Assembly (NCBI GenBank): GCA_017744605.1
Contig: JAGIAZ010000006.1
Coordinates: 62,001 to 126,000, forward strand
Origin: Sphingobium sp.
GTDB lineage: Bacteria > Pseudomonadota > Alphaproteobacteria > Sphingomonadales > Sphingomonadaceae
Direction of reading: 5' to 3'
Length of the DNA: 64,000 nt
The position numbers and the translations under genes are program-made. The notes beneath the pieces are model-generated. The model was given only the letters and a program-made list of their open reading frames with translations, did no database searches and had not been told where the DNA came from. Shown here in pieces: positions 16,250-24,842 of the stretch (its first letter is position 1; every line of letters starts with the position of its first letter).

Positions 16250-17209
16250 TCAGCGTTCCGCCGCGCAAGGATTGCGCTGCGTGCCGAGGCCAGTGATCGT
16301 TCCTTCCATGACATCGCCCGGCTGGAGGAAGACGCCGAAGGCGGAACCGTTGCCATAAGGCGAGCCGGTGCAGATCAGGTCGCCCGGCTGAAGAATCACG
16401 CGATCGGACAGATAAGCGATCTGCCGCTCGATGGAGATCATCATGTCGGCGGTGCTCTCGTCCTGATAGACCTTGCCGTTGACGGACAGGCGGATGTTGA
16501 GTGCATAGGGATCGGCCACAGCGGCCTTGGGCACCACCATCGGGCCGAAGGGGAGGAAGGTGGGGAAGCTCTTGCCCGAGAGCCAGTCCGGTCCGATCGC
16601 CGAGCCGTCGCGGCGGAAGATCAGTTCGCGCGCGGTCACGTCGTTCACCACGGCGAAGCCTGCGACATAGTCCATGGCCTCTTCGGGTGAGACATGGTGG
16701 CAACGCTTGCCGATCACCACGCCCAACTCCAGCTCCCAATCCGGCTTCTGTACGTTGCGCGGCAGCACCACCTGGTCGTTGGGACCGACCACGCAGGAGG
16801 GAAGCTTCAGGAAGCAGAAGGGTGTCGCGTTCGCCGCCTTGTCGTCCATCACCTTCTCGGCATGGGCTCGCAGATCCTCGGGCGACATCTTGTCATGGTC
16901 GGCCGTGCGCATCGATGGATCGCCCATGATGAGGCCGATCACATGCTTGCGGTAATTGGCGCCGGTGCAGAAGACCTGGCGCGGCACATAGGGGGCCTGC
17001 ACCGCCGCAGGATCGAACCCGGCCGCCGCCGCCCAGGCCTCCTCCGCGATTTCGTTCACCGCCGTGAGCGTCTCGTCCCAGCGGTCGATCAGGCTGAGCA
17101 GGTCACCCGCCAGGCCGAGTGAGGCGAGGGGAATTGCCTTGTCGCCGCGCACAGCAACGGCTTGCGTCTGACCGTCCAGCGCCAACGTCGCCATCCCAAT
17201 TGCGTCCAT
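16250..17209 (-). CDS. FAA-type hydrolase (2-hydroxyhepta-2,4-diene-1,7-dioate isomerase / acylpyruvase family)
   Basis: Encodes 319 aa. The FAH domain carries ICTG-like VFCTGANYRKHVI at about 80-92, KPDWELELGVVIGKRC (metal-binding E-x-E) and VNDVTARELIFRRDGS, ending in ICTGSPYGNG and LQPGDVMEGTITGLG. Members isomerise, hydrate, decarboxylate or hydrolyse ring-fission diketo acids with Mg or Mn. It is the last gene of the dioxygenase-monooxygenase-hydrolase operon, 20 bases after the FAD enzyme gene. It should process the meta-cleavage product made by the extradiol dioxygenase. The specific reaction is unknown. Confidence 0.88.
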   Translation of the reverse strand: MDAIGMATLALDGQTQAVAVRGDKAIPLASLGLAGDLLSLIDRWDETLTAVNEIAEEAWAAAAGFDPAAVQAPYVPRQVFCTGANYRKHVIGLIMGDPSMRTADHDKMSPEDLRAHAEKVMDDKAANATPFCFLKLPSCVVGPNDQVVLPRNVQKPDWELELGVVIGKRCHHVSPEEAMDYVAGFAVVNDVTARELIFRRDGSAIGPDWLSGKSFPTFLPFGPMVVPKAAVADPYALNIRLSVNGKVYQDESTADMMISIERQIAYLSDRVILQPGDLICTGSPYGNGSAFGVFLQPGDVMEGTITGLGTQRNPCAAER

Positions 17210-17229
17210 CGTCCGTCCTCCGCTCGGAT

Positions 17230-18345
17230 TCAGTAAGGTTCGGCGAGCCTGGAGAGCGTGCCGCCGAGCATCTTGTTCGCCTCGACCTGGTCGCCGCCGC
17301 TCATCTCGATCTCGCCGATGCGCACGCTGTTCTCGACGATGAGGCGCGCGCGCTCCTGGCGCCGCGCCATGAAGGCGGCGAGGGCGGACGAGACGTCGTC
17401 GGTCTTCGCCATCTCGTCCGCGAGCACCAGCCCGTCCTCGACGGCCATGCCGGCACCCGAGGCCATGTGCGGCGTCGTGGCATGGGCGGCATCGCCAATC
17501 ACCACCGCGCGGCCCTTGTGCCAGGGCGCGGCCAGCAGCTGCCATTCGAGCGGCCGGTAATTGACGAGCGAATGCGGCCCCAGGCCGGCGCGGACCTCGG
17601 GCACATAGGCGCCGAAGGGCGCGAGCAGGCCCTTGAGATGATCGACGAGTTGGTCGTCGGCATAGCGCGGATTGTCCAGCACATGTTCCAGCACGAAGAG
17701 ATACATGTGCGTCGCCGAAACGGGATTGAAGCCGAGCTTCACCGGTCCACCGAAGAACATCTCGGTGCCGGTCATCCCCTCCGGGCGCGGCGCGACGGCG
17801 CGCCAGCAGCCCTGGCCGGTGAAGCGCGGTTTCGGTGCCTCGGGGAAGAGCGTGCCGCGAATCTGCGAAAAGATGCCGTCGGCGCCGACCAGCAGGTCGT
17901 AGCGGCCGCTGCTTCCGTCGTCGAAAGTCACGTCCACGCCCGCGCCGTCGTCGGCGAAGGACGAGACCTTGAGGCCCAGCCGCACCGTGATCCCGGTCTC
18001 GCGCACGCGAGCCGAGAGAATGTCGTGCAGCACCGGCCGCATGATGCCCCCGCCGGACTGGATGGGCTTGGGGTTCTCGTGGGCCGGTGCCTGGAAGATC
18101 ACCGTGCCGTCGACCGAGCGCCCGCGCATCCCCGAGCCGACATGGCCGCGCGCGCGCACTTCGTCGAGAATGCCGAGATCGTCGAAGGCGCGCAGCGATA
18201 TGCCGGTGATGCTGATCCCGGCGCCATAGACGCGCCAGTTGGGATCGGCGTCGACCAGCGTGACGCCCACGCCCTTGGCGGAGAGGGCGAGCGCGGAGGT
18301 CATGCCGGCGATGCCGCCGCCGACGATGAGCGCAGAACCGATCAC
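17230..18345 (-). CDS. FAD-dependent aromatic monooxygenase
   Basis: Encodes 371 aa. A GTG start ending at 18345 is chosen because the FAD-binding VGGGIAG motif begins at residue 8 and any later ATG would cut it off; GTG and the preceding stop overlap as GTGA. Further motifs are LLVGADGIFSQIR (DG motif) and VVIGDAAHATTPHMASG (GD motif). It belongs to the class A flavoprotein hydroxylases (3-hydroxybenzoate 6-hydroxylase and salicylate hydroxylase group), which add a ring hydroxyl with NAD(P)H and O2. The product is probably the diol cleaved by the dioxygenase encoded just upstream. A paralogue is at 31124. Confidence 0.9.
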   Translation of the reverse strand: MIGSALIVGGGIAGMTSALALSAKGVGVTLVDADPNWRVYGAGISITGISLRAFDDLGILDEVRARGHVGSGMRGRSVDGTVIFQAPAHENPKPIQSGGGIMRPVLHDILSARVRETGITVRLGLKVSSFADDGAGVDVTFDDGSSGRYDLLVGADGIFSQIRGTLFPEAPKPRFTGQGCWRAVAPRPEGMTGTEMFFGGPVKLGFNPVSATHMYLFVLEHVLDNPRYADDQLVDHLKGLLAPFGAYVPEVRAGLGPHSLVNYRPLEWQLLAAPWHKGRAVVIGDAAHATTPHMASGAGMAVEDGLVLADEMAKTDDVSSALAAFMARRQERARLIVENSVRIGEIEMSGGDQVEANKMLGGTLSRLAEPY

Positions 18346-19247
18346 GCAGGCACCTGCCACAGGCCCTTGTCGGGCGACATTTCGGCATGGGGCTTGTTGC
18401 CGGCGATGATGCGGCCGGTTCCCCACTGGTCCATCACCTCGAGGCCGGGCGTATAGACCGTCGGCTGCCAGCTTGCCTCGTCGACCTCCTCGAGATCGGA
18501 GGTGTATTCGACCGTGTTGCCGTTGGGCGTCGAATAATAAGTGAAGGTGTTGTTCCCCGCCGTATGACGGCCCGGCCCCCACTGGAGCTGCACGCCATTG
18601 TTGGTCATGCGCGCCAGGCCACGCATGAGATCGTCGATGGAGCGCACGTCGAAGGCAATGTGGTTGAGCGCCGGCGGCCCGGGCAGGATCGCGAGACGGT
18701 GGTGCGCCGTGGAGCAGCGCAGAAATGCCATGAAATCGCCCAGCCAGTCGGTGAGGCGGAAGCCGAGCGCAGCGGCATACCATTCGACCAGGGCCTTGTG
18801 CTGCGGCGAGTGGAGGACGATGTGGCTGATCTGCAGCGGCACCGCCTCGTTCTTCCCGAGTTCTCGCGGGATGCGCGGAGTCGCCTCGGCGATGACCTCG
18901 AGGGCGTGGCCGTCCGGATCGAAGAAACGGCAGGCATAGCCGCCGGCGGGCCCTTCGGCCGGCCCAGGGGCGCTGATCACCTTGGCGCCGGCCGCCTGGG
19001 CCTGCGCGAAGATGACGTCGACGTCGGCCGCGCTCGCCGCCGTGAAGCCGACGAGATCGGTCTTCTTCTCATCGTCCTGCCGCAGCCGGATGACATAGGG
19101 GTGCGCGGATGCGGCCGCGGCGAGATAGATCTTGCCGTCCTGCTCGGCGACTTCCTCGAGGCCCCATATATCGGTGAAGAATGCCCTCTCTGCCGCGAGA
19201 TCGGGCACGGCCAGGGCCACATATTGCAGGTCGGTCACAGATGCCAT
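18342..19247 (-). CDS. Type I extradiol ring-cleavage dioxygenase (VOC superfamily)
   Basis: Encodes 301 aa from the ATG ending at 19247, which GAGAGG precedes at proper spacing; an ATG three codons upstream sits directly on that GAGAGG. Two VOC domains are seen. Fe(II) ligands map to His142 (QISHIVLH), His196 (LNHIAFD) and Glu247 (GNTVEYTSD), close to His146/His210/Glu260 of BphC, with second-sphere His228 in GRHTAGNNTF. The enzyme should open a catechol-type ring next to a hydroxyl using O2. First gene of its operon; its promoter carries a nested hairpin and the ATTC-N10-GAAT dyad. Its paralogue at 26453 keeps all ligands at the same positions. Confidence 0.92.
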   Translation of the reverse strand: MASVTDLQYVALAVPDLAAERAFFTDIWGLEEVAEQDGKIYLAAAASAHPYVIRLRQDDEKKTDLVGFTAASAADVDVIFAQAQAAGAKVISAPGPAEGPAGGYACRFFDPDGHALEVIAEATPRIPRELGKNEAVPLQISHIVLHSPQHKALVEWYAAALGFRLTDWLGDFMAFLRCSTAHHRLAILPGPPALNHIAFDVRSIDDLMRGLARMTNNGVQLQWGPGRHTAGNNTFTYYSTPNGNTVEYTSDLEEVDEASWQPTVYTPGLEVMDQWGTGRIIAGNKPHAEMSPDKGLWQVPA

Positions 19248-19267
19248 TGTCGCCATCCTCTCTAGAT

Positions 19268-19310
19268 GGCGCCCCTTTTATTCCCGTCGGCAGGAATATC
19301 AAGGGGCGCC
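19268..19310. promoter_or_regulatory. Nested inverted repeat with ATTC-N10-GAAT dyad (site 2)
   Basis: Outer arms GGCGCCCCTT (19268-19277) and AAGGGGCGCC (19301-19310) are perfect complements. They enclose TATTCC (19279-19284) and GGAATA (19293-19298), with the ATTC-N10-GAAT dyad at 19280-19297. It lies between the receptor stop (19328) and the dioxygenase start (19247). No T-run follows the hairpin on the transcribed strand, so operator or RNA-level control is preferred over termination. Confidence 0.6.
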
Positions 19311-19327
19311 ACAGTCTCCCCGGAGAA

Positions 19328-21787
19328 TCAGAAGCGCAGTCCCGCCCGGACGCCGAAGGTGCGCGGCTGCTCGGCATTGGCGACGAACAGATTGCCGCTG
19401 TTCGCCGTCGCGCCGGCCAGGCGCTGGCTGTCGGTCAGGTTGAACACATAGGCCGTCACCGACCAGCGGTCATCCACTTGCGCGAGCGTCGCCGAGAGCG
19501 TGGTGACGAAATTGGCTTTGCCCATCAGGAAGGGGAGATAGTCGGCGCTCGAATAGGTCGAGCTGCGATAGCGCGTGCCGGCACCGAGCACGAGCTTGGT
19601 TTCGCCGAGCGGAATCGACTGCTGGCCGTTGATCGTGAAGGACCATTCCGGCGCGTTGAAGGCGGGGCGACCCGAGCAGTCGATCCGATAGACGGCGAGA
19701 ATGGAGCCGCCCGGCGTCGTCTGCGTCGTCGGGCTGTAGCCGCAGCTGGTGTTCGGCGACAGGCCCTGGTTCGGCACGAAGTAGGTGAAGCTGTCATAGC
19801 TCGTGTCGAGATATTGCAGGCTGCCCGAGAGCGTCGTGTTGCGCGTCGCCTGATATTCGACGTCGATATCCACCCCCTTGATCGAGCTGGTGCCGATGTT
19901 GCGCGTCAGCAGCACCGTGGAGGGCGGGTTGCCAAGATCGTAACCGAACTGGCTGAACTGCTGGTTGCGATACTTCCAGATGAAGCCCTCGACATTCACC
20001 TGCAGCTTGTTGTCGAGGAAGCGGTTTTTCGAGCCGATCGTATAGGCTTTCAGCGTCTCGGGCTCATAGCTCTCCAGGCCACGGGCGAAGGAAAAACCGC
20101 CCGAGTGATAGCCCGTCTCGAAGCTGGCGTAGATCATGTTGCGCGGCGAGAGATCATATTGCGCGGCGAGGCGATAGGTGAACTTGTCGTCCTTGCGCGA
20201 GGAATTGATCACGATCGGCGACTTGAGCACGAAGGGCGCGGTCTGCGACCCGCCCGCCGCCGGCGGCAGCACGAACAGCGGCACGCTCGTCACCGGGATA
20301 CCGGCGCTGGCATAGAAGCTCTCGGTCGCAGCGCCGCTGCCGGCGAGCGGCATCAGCGGCAGCGTCGGGCAGCTATTGCCCAGCGCCGGATTGCCACAGA
20401 ACAGGATGTAGACGTTCGACGTGCCGTTGAACGACTTGCTGTCCGAGGTGTAGCGACCCGCCGCCGTCAGGCTCAGCGCCTCGGTCGGGTGGACGGTCAG
20501 CTTGCCGAAGCCGGCCCAGCTTTTCGTGTGCGTGCTGAACTGCTGATAGGGCGAGAGCGTCCACTGGTTGTAGGAGGCGGTCGCGTTGATCTTCTCGTCG
20601 AAATACATGCCCCCGATGAGATAATCGAGCGATGGTCCGGCCTTTCCGGCCCAACGCGCCTCGATGCTCCCTTGGCGGTCCTTCTCCTTGGAGCCCGCCT
20701 CGCGGAAAATGCCGGTGAAGCGATAGTCGATGTTCGCTTCGCGCCATGCCGGCTGGATGGTCAGCGTGCCGGCATCCGTCTTGTAATTGACCTCACCGGT
20801 GACGCCCCAATAATCGTTGTCGTTGGAAGGCTTGCCGTCCTGAACCGCACCGGCGCGGCCCGCTGAGGAAAGGAAGCGCGTGGCGAGCAACGCCTGGGAT
20901 TTGGGATCGCCCGTGCCTTGGCGTGGATCGAAGCCGGTGGGCGTGTAGGACCAGCTCGGCGGGCCGCTGGGACCGAAGGTGAGGTTCGCCGACCCGATAT
21001 AGTAGCCCGTCGCGCTTGCGCCCCCCTGGTGAGCGTAATCGGCGGCGAGGCGCAGGTCGAGCTGGGCGGTCGGCTCGGCATAGAACTGAGCGCGCGCGCC
21101 ATATTCGCGCTGGCTGCCCGACCCATCGCTCAGGAAGCCATCGTGCGATGAGAGGTTGCCGGCGATCCGGAAGGCCGCCTTCTCGCCGACGGGCAGGTTG
21201 AGCGCGCCCTGCGCCGTAATCCAGTTGAAATTGCCGTAGCCGACCGAAACGTCTCCCTCCTGCTTGCCGATCTTCGGCTTGATGGGGATGACGTTTATCG
21301 CGCCGCCGGTCGCGTTGCGGCCATAGAGCGAGCCCTGTGGACCTTTCAGAACTTCCACGCGCGCTAGGTCGTAGAACATGCCTGAGGTCGAGCTCGGCCG
21401 GCCGATATAGACGCCGTCATAATTGAAGGCGATCGCGGGGTCGGAATAGGCGTTGACGGTATTGTTGCCGACCCCGCGCAGGTAGAAGGTCGTCGTGCCG
21501 CCCGCCCCGCCCACAGCGGCGAGCGCCGGCGAGGTGCGGGAGAGGTCCTCGGCGCGCGTCACCAGCTGCTGCCTCATCTCGAGGGGCGACACGACATCGA
21601 TGGGCAAGCCCGCCTTCTGGGCGCTCTGCGTTACGCGCTGCGCGGTGATGACGATATCGGCGAGTTCGGAGCCCTCGCTCTGGGCGGCGTCAGCGGGAAC
21701 AGGGGCAGCCTGCGCATGCAGTGCGCCGGGCAGCATGAGCGCCGCGCCCAAGGCCAACAGCGACGCGCCACGATGGAACGTGTTCAT
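19328..21787 (-). CDS. TonB-dependent outer-membrane receptor
   Basis: Encodes 819 aa. A signal peptide ends ALHAQ; then ELADIVITAQRV (TonB-box region), a plug with TFYLRGVGNNTVNAYSDPAI and RVEVLKGPQGSLYGRNATGG, and a barrel ending TFGVRAGLRF. It resembles the receptor at 33412 in the plug. It is read toward the dioxygenase operon, with only 80 bases between, and is divergent from an MFS gene. Two ATTC-N10-GAAT dyads stand 33-72 bases before its start, so it likely belongs to the same regulon and imports the aromatic substrate. Confidence 0.95.
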   Translation of the reverse strand: MNTFHRGASLLALGAALMLPGALHAQAAPVPADAAQSEGSELADIVITAQRVTQSAQKAGLPIDVVSPLEMRQQLVTRAEDLSRTSPALAAVGGAGGTTTFYLRGVGNNTVNAYSDPAIAFNYDGVYIGRPSSTSGMFYDLARVEVLKGPQGSLYGRNATGGAINVIPIKPKIGKQEGDVSVGYGNFNWITAQGALNLPVGEKAAFRIAGNLSSHDGFLSDGSGSQREYGARAQFYAEPTAQLDLRLAADYAHQGGASATGYYIGSANLTFGPSGPPSWSYTPTGFDPRQGTGDPKSQALLATRFLSSAGRAGAVQDGKPSNDNDYWGVTGEVNYKTDAGTLTIQPAWREANIDYRFTGIFREAGSKEKDRQGSIEARWAGKAGPSLDYLIGGMYFDEKINATASYNQWTLSPYQQFSTHTKSWAGFGKLTVHPTEALSLTAAGRYTSDSKSFNGTSNVYILFCGNPALGNSCPTLPLMPLAGSGAATESFYASAGIPVTSVPLFVLPPAAGGSQTAPFVLKSPIVINSSRKDDKFTYRLAAQYDLSPRNMIYASFETGYHSGGFSFARGLESYEPETLKAYTIGSKNRFLDNKLQVNVEGFIWKYRNQQFSQFGYDLGNPPSTVLLTRNIGTSSIKGVDIDVEYQATRNTTLSGSLQYLDTSYDSFTYFVPNQGLSPNTSCGYSPTTQTTPGGSILAVYRIDCSGRPAFNAPEWSFTINGQQSIPLGETKLVLGAGTRYRSSTYSSADYLPFLMGKANFVTTLSATLAQVDDRWSVTAYVFNLTDSQRLAGATANSGNLFVANAEQPRTFGVRAGLRF

Positions 21788-21819
21788 AACCTCTCCTTTT
21801 CGACCAGTCCTGTCCCGTT

Positions 21820-21859
21820 ATTCCCGGGTGTGTGAATTATTATTCCCGCTATCATGAAT
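21820..21859. promoter_or_regulatory. Two tandem ATTC-N10-GAAT dyads (sites 3 and 4)
   Basis: Dyads at 21820-21837 and 21842-21859 are offset by 22 bases, two helical turns. On the minus strand each reads AATTCA-N7-GGGAATAA, a near-perfect tandem repeat. They lie just upstream of the receptor start at 21787. Confidence 0.6.
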
Positions 21860-21907
21860 TAGGGGGCTGTTCAAGCCGCTGTCGCGGCGACGCGCTCGCC
21901 TCGGCAA

Positions 21908-21925
21908 ATTCCTTGATGAATGAAT
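21908..21925. promoter_or_regulatory. ATTC-N10-GAAT dyad (site 5), MFS side
   Basis: ATTCCTTGATGAATGAAT has the same spacing as the other four dyads. It is the copy closest to the divergent MFS gene (start 22043), so the same regulator may control both directions of this gap. Confidence 0.5.
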
Positions 21926-21992
21926 TATACGAGGGCAGAACCGGCCCCGAGACGACACAAGACAAGACGAGACGAGGGGGAGAAATGCAGCG

Positions 21993-22046
21993 ATGAATGG
22001 CTCGACGGCGAGACCGGCGCGCGCCGGGACGAAGGTGCGCCCATGA
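21993..22046 (+). CDS. Possible 17-codon leader ORF coupled to the MFS gene
   Basis: ATG at 21993 is preceded by GAGGGGGAGA and reads 17 codons (MNGSTARPARAGTKVRP) to a TGA that overlaps the MFS start as ATGA. The layout would couple MFS translation to the leader. The peptide has no recognised motif, and chance remains possible. Apart from this and the dyads, nothing else is seen in 21788-22042. Confidence 0.3.
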   Translation: MNGSTARPARAGTKVRP

Positions 22047-23260
22047 GCGCGAACAATGCTGTATCGGCCACCGCGCTCGCCGAGCTGCGGGCGGGTTGGG
22101 GCCGGATCCTGTCGGCGGCGTTTGGCGTCGGGCTCGGCATTGCGGGATTGCTCACCTATAATAGCGGGCTGTTCGTGGCTGCCTTGGGGCAGGATATCGG
22201 TCTCACACGCACCGCTTATGGCGCGGTCTTCTTCGGCGCGAACGTGGCGATGTGCGTTGCGATGCCGCTCGTCGCCCGGCTCGTCGAAGCGCGCGGTCCC
22301 CGGCTCGCCGCGATGCTCGGCGCCGTCGCCTTGTCGATCGGTTTCGTGCTGCTCTCGCAGGCGGGGTCGGTTCCCGGCTATGCCGCCGCGATGGTCTTTA
22401 CCGGACTGTTCGCCGCAGCGTCGGCGCCCGTTGCGCACACCCGTGCCATTGCCTCCGACTTTCACCGTGCCCGCGGCCTTGCGCTCGGCCTGACCCAGCT
22501 TGGCATCGGTCTTGCCGCAGCCATGGTTCCACCATTGGTCACCTGGATCATTGCGGGCCATGGCTGGCGTACCGGCTTCGTCCTGCTCGCCGGCCTGGCG
22601 GCGCTCGGCCTGCTTCCTGCGCTCGGTCTTCCGGCGCGCGTTGCGGGGCTTCCGTCGAGTGGCCAACATGGCGCGGCTTCGACATTTCGCGAGGTGCGTG
22701 GAGGGATGCTATTCCAGGTTCAGATTGCAGCCTTTACGACGATGGCCTTGGCATTCGCGGGAATGCTCTCTCACTTCGTGCCGATGCTGCTGGACAGCGG
22801 CATGCCGATCCATGCCGCAGGTCGCCTTGCCGGTCTGATCGGGGTTTCGGTCATTGTGACACGCGTGTTGGTCGGCTGGCTATCGGATCGGGTCGAGCCG
22901 GCATGGCTCGCCGTCGGCAGCTGCCTCCTATGCGCCGCCGGCTGTCTTACGTTGGCCTTGGCCGGCGCTCAGATGGCGACCGTCGGCGCGATTGCTCTTG
23001 GCGCTGCAATGGGGGCCGAAGCGGATCTGATTGCCATTCTCACCGTCCGCAACATACCCCTCATTGCCTACAGCCGGGCTTATGCCGCGCAATATGCCGC
23101 CTTTACGGTTGCAGCAGGGCTCAGCCCGATGTGGATCGGCTATTTGGCCGATCGCTCGGGCACCTATCGTTCGGCAGAGTTCATGTCCGCGCTGCTGCTG
23201 TTGGTGCCTGCCGCGCTTTTCCTCTGGATGGCCCTGCGCAAGCGAAGCGCTGTCGCTTAG
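22043..23260 (+). CDS. MFS transporter
   Basis: Encodes 405 aa with 12 predicted membrane helices. The start at 22043 is chosen because the in-frame extension to 21920 is hydrophilic and covers the operator. Helix 2-3 loop reads MPLVARLVEARGPRLAAMLG, and the central loop is long. It resembles the monocarboxylate/oxalate-formate type of MFS permease. It is divergent from the TonB receptor and probably co-regulated by the ATTC-N10-GAAT sites, so it is a good candidate for inner-membrane uptake of the same compound. It meets the SDR gene tail to tail. Confidence 0.9.
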   Translation: MSANNAVSATALAELRAGWGRILSAAFGVGLGIAGLLTYNSGLFVAALGQDIGLTRTAYGAVFFGANVAMCVAMPLVARLVEARGPRLAAMLGAVALSIGFVLLSQAGSVPGYAAAMVFTGLFAAASAPVAHTRAIASDFHRARGLALGLTQLGIGLAAAMVPPLVTWIIAGHGWRTGFVLLAGLAALGLLPALGLPARVAGLPSSGQHGAASTFREVRGGMLFQVQIAAFTTMALAFAGMLSHFVPMLLDSGMPIHAAGRLAGLIGVSVIVTRVLVGWLSDRVEPAWLAVGSCLLCAAGCLTLALAGAQMATVGAIALGAAMGAEADLIAILTVRNIPLIAYSRAYAAQYAAFTVAAGLSPMWIGYLADRSGTYRSAEFMSALLLLVPAALFLWMALRKRSAVA

Positions 23261-23275
23261 CTTGCATAGCCGATC

Positions 23276-24187
23276 TCATTTCGCGGTCTCCCCTTCGAAA
23301 ACGGCTCGAACCAGGGCCGGGAGATCGCCGTCATGCTTTAGTCCCATGCCATCCGCAGCAGCGGTGACAAGCGCGGGAAACGCGCCGAACAATGTCTCGG
23401 TGCGCGGATCGGCCTTGAATTGGACCTTCGGCGCCGTGCCACAATATTGCGATATTTCGGCCACGAGTTCGGTCAGCTGAACGCGCAGCGCCGGCATTGT
23501 CGCGACGGCCGGCCTGTCGTCGAGCTGCAAAGCCAGTAGCAGGTTGCGCGCGCATTGCCGCGCCGAGATGAGCCATGTCGTGGCTTCGGAACTCACCGGC
23601 ACAGTGATCTCATCGCCAGCGCGGATGGCCCAGAACAGATCGCTGAGAAAGGCCGATCCGAAGCCGTCCGCCGAACGTGGCCTTGCAACGATGCCGGGGA
23701 GGCGCAATGCCAGCGCGCTGAGATCGCCGCGTCGCACAGCATCCTCAATTGCAATTTCGCACATCAATTTGTGCGCACCATAGGTCATGCCAGGCCGTGG
23801 CACCGTCTCGTCGTCGATCAACCCATTCAAGCCGGATCCCAGAACCGCGATGGAACTCGCATAAACCAGCCGCGCTGAGGTTCCGGAAAGAGCGGCGATC
23901 AGATCCAGGGTGGCGTCGACATTGATCCTTCGGGAAGCGACGGGGTTCGCCTCCGAGGCTCCACCGGGCAGGGCGGACAAGTGAATGACATGCGTCGCAT
24001 CGGCCAATGCATGGCGCAGCGCCGCTTTATCGGAGACGTCGCAAACGACCGACGCGAATTGGGGAGCGGGCATGGGGGCCAAAACGCGATCAACCAGCCG
24101 AATGCGCCCCGGATGATGAACCGCCAGCATTTCAGCGACGACGGCCTGGCCTACAAATCCCGCAGCGCCGGTTATGACGGTGAGCAT
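23276..24187 (-). CDS. NAD(P)-dependent extended SDR / epimerase-dehydratase
   Basis: Encodes 303 aa. The Rossmann start is MLTVITGAAGFVGQAV (GxxGxxG at 7-13), VIHLSALPG follows, and the active site is Tyr136-x3-Lys140 in TYGAHKLMCE. It resembles the DenD-type D-erythronate dehydrogenase branch of extended SDRs. In this operon it may oxidise or reduce a side-chain alcohol or a ring-fission intermediate. It is the last gene of the ten-gene leftward operon, 12 bases after the cupin gene. Confidence 0.88.
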   Translation of the reverse strand: MLTVITGAAGFVGQAVVAEMLAVHHPGRIRLVDRVLAPMPAPQFASVVCDVSDKAALRHALADATHVIHLSALPGGASEANPVASRRINVDATLDLIAALSGTSARLVYASSIAVLGSGLNGLIDDETVPRPGMTYGAHKLMCEIAIEDAVRRGDLSALALRLPGIVARPRSADGFGSAFLSDLFWAIRAGDEITVPVSSEATTWLISARQCARNLLLALQLDDRPAVATMPALRVQLTELVAEISQYCGTAPKVQFKADPRTETLFGAFPALVTAAADGMGLKHDGDLPALVRAVFEGETAK

Positions 24188-24199
24188 ATGCCGCCGCCG

Positions 24200-24766
24200 T
24201 CAGCCAAGGCCGTCTTCATAGACGCCGTCTATGAGAATGAAGGCGATCCGGCAGTTCTTGCCGGAACGATTGGCCCAGCCATGATTGGTGCCGCGTTGAA
24301 TGACGATGTCCCCCGCCTTTACGACGGTCTCGCCGATATCGAGAATGAGCGTGATCTCGCCTTCGAGGACGATGCCGTAATCGATCGTCTCGGTTTTGTG
24401 CATGAAGGCGTGCCGACTGTCTGCCGCCTGATGGGACGATGCCTCGGCCGCGCCGATCATGTCGAAATGCGCGCGCGCCTCTTCCGGGCTGATGCTTCCG
24501 AACCGGTCATCCTCAGGGGGAATGTCCAGGACGCGGATGCGGGTGCCGCCCCTTGGCGGAGCCAGGCTGATGCCATCTTCCGGGGGCTCGCCGGACGAGC
24601 GATCAATACGGGCGGGCGTCTCGCGGGTATTCCATACCTCGTAGAACCAGGGGCCGAACGCTTCGCCAATCTTCGCCACCCGCGGCGGCGGGCCGTCTTC
24701 CAGAAAGACGGCATTTCCATCGGCATCGTGGCCGGTCACGATGCGGCGAAACGGCGCAGTCTGCAT
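24200..24766 (-). CDS. Cupin-domain protein
   Basis: Encodes 188 aa; GGAG lies seven bases before the ATG ending at 24766. One conserved cupin barrel in the C-terminal half: THAFMHKTETIDYGIVLEGE (H-x-T/x-E metal-type motif), then KAGDIVIQRGTNHGWANRS. This looks like the gentisate-dioxygenase-like or regulatory cupin proteins often found in aromatic operons. It could be a small metalloenzyme (isomerase or dioxygenase) on a ring-cleavage product, or a binding protein. It lies between the membrane-protein gene and the SDR gene. Confidence 0.85.
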   Translation of the reverse strand: MQTAPFRRIVTGHDADGNAVFLEDGPPPRVAKIGEAFGPWFYEVWNTRETPARIDRSSGEPPEDGISLAPPRGGTRIRVLDIPPEDDRFGSISPEEARAHFDMIGAAEASSHQAADSRHAFMHKTETIDYGIVLEGEITLILDIGETVVKAGDIVIQRGTNHGWANRSGKNCRIAFILIDGVYEDGLG

Positions 24767-24842
24767 TCATTTTCTCCTTCAGGCGGGTTCGGGCTGAAGC
24801 TGTGAGGCGTCTGCTGATGTTGATGCGTCATGTCTTGCACCT

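Noticed and set aside
19268..19310. Hairpin considered as rho-independent terminator of the receptor gene
   Set aside because: No T-run follows on the transcribed strand, and the stem contains the regulatory dyad.
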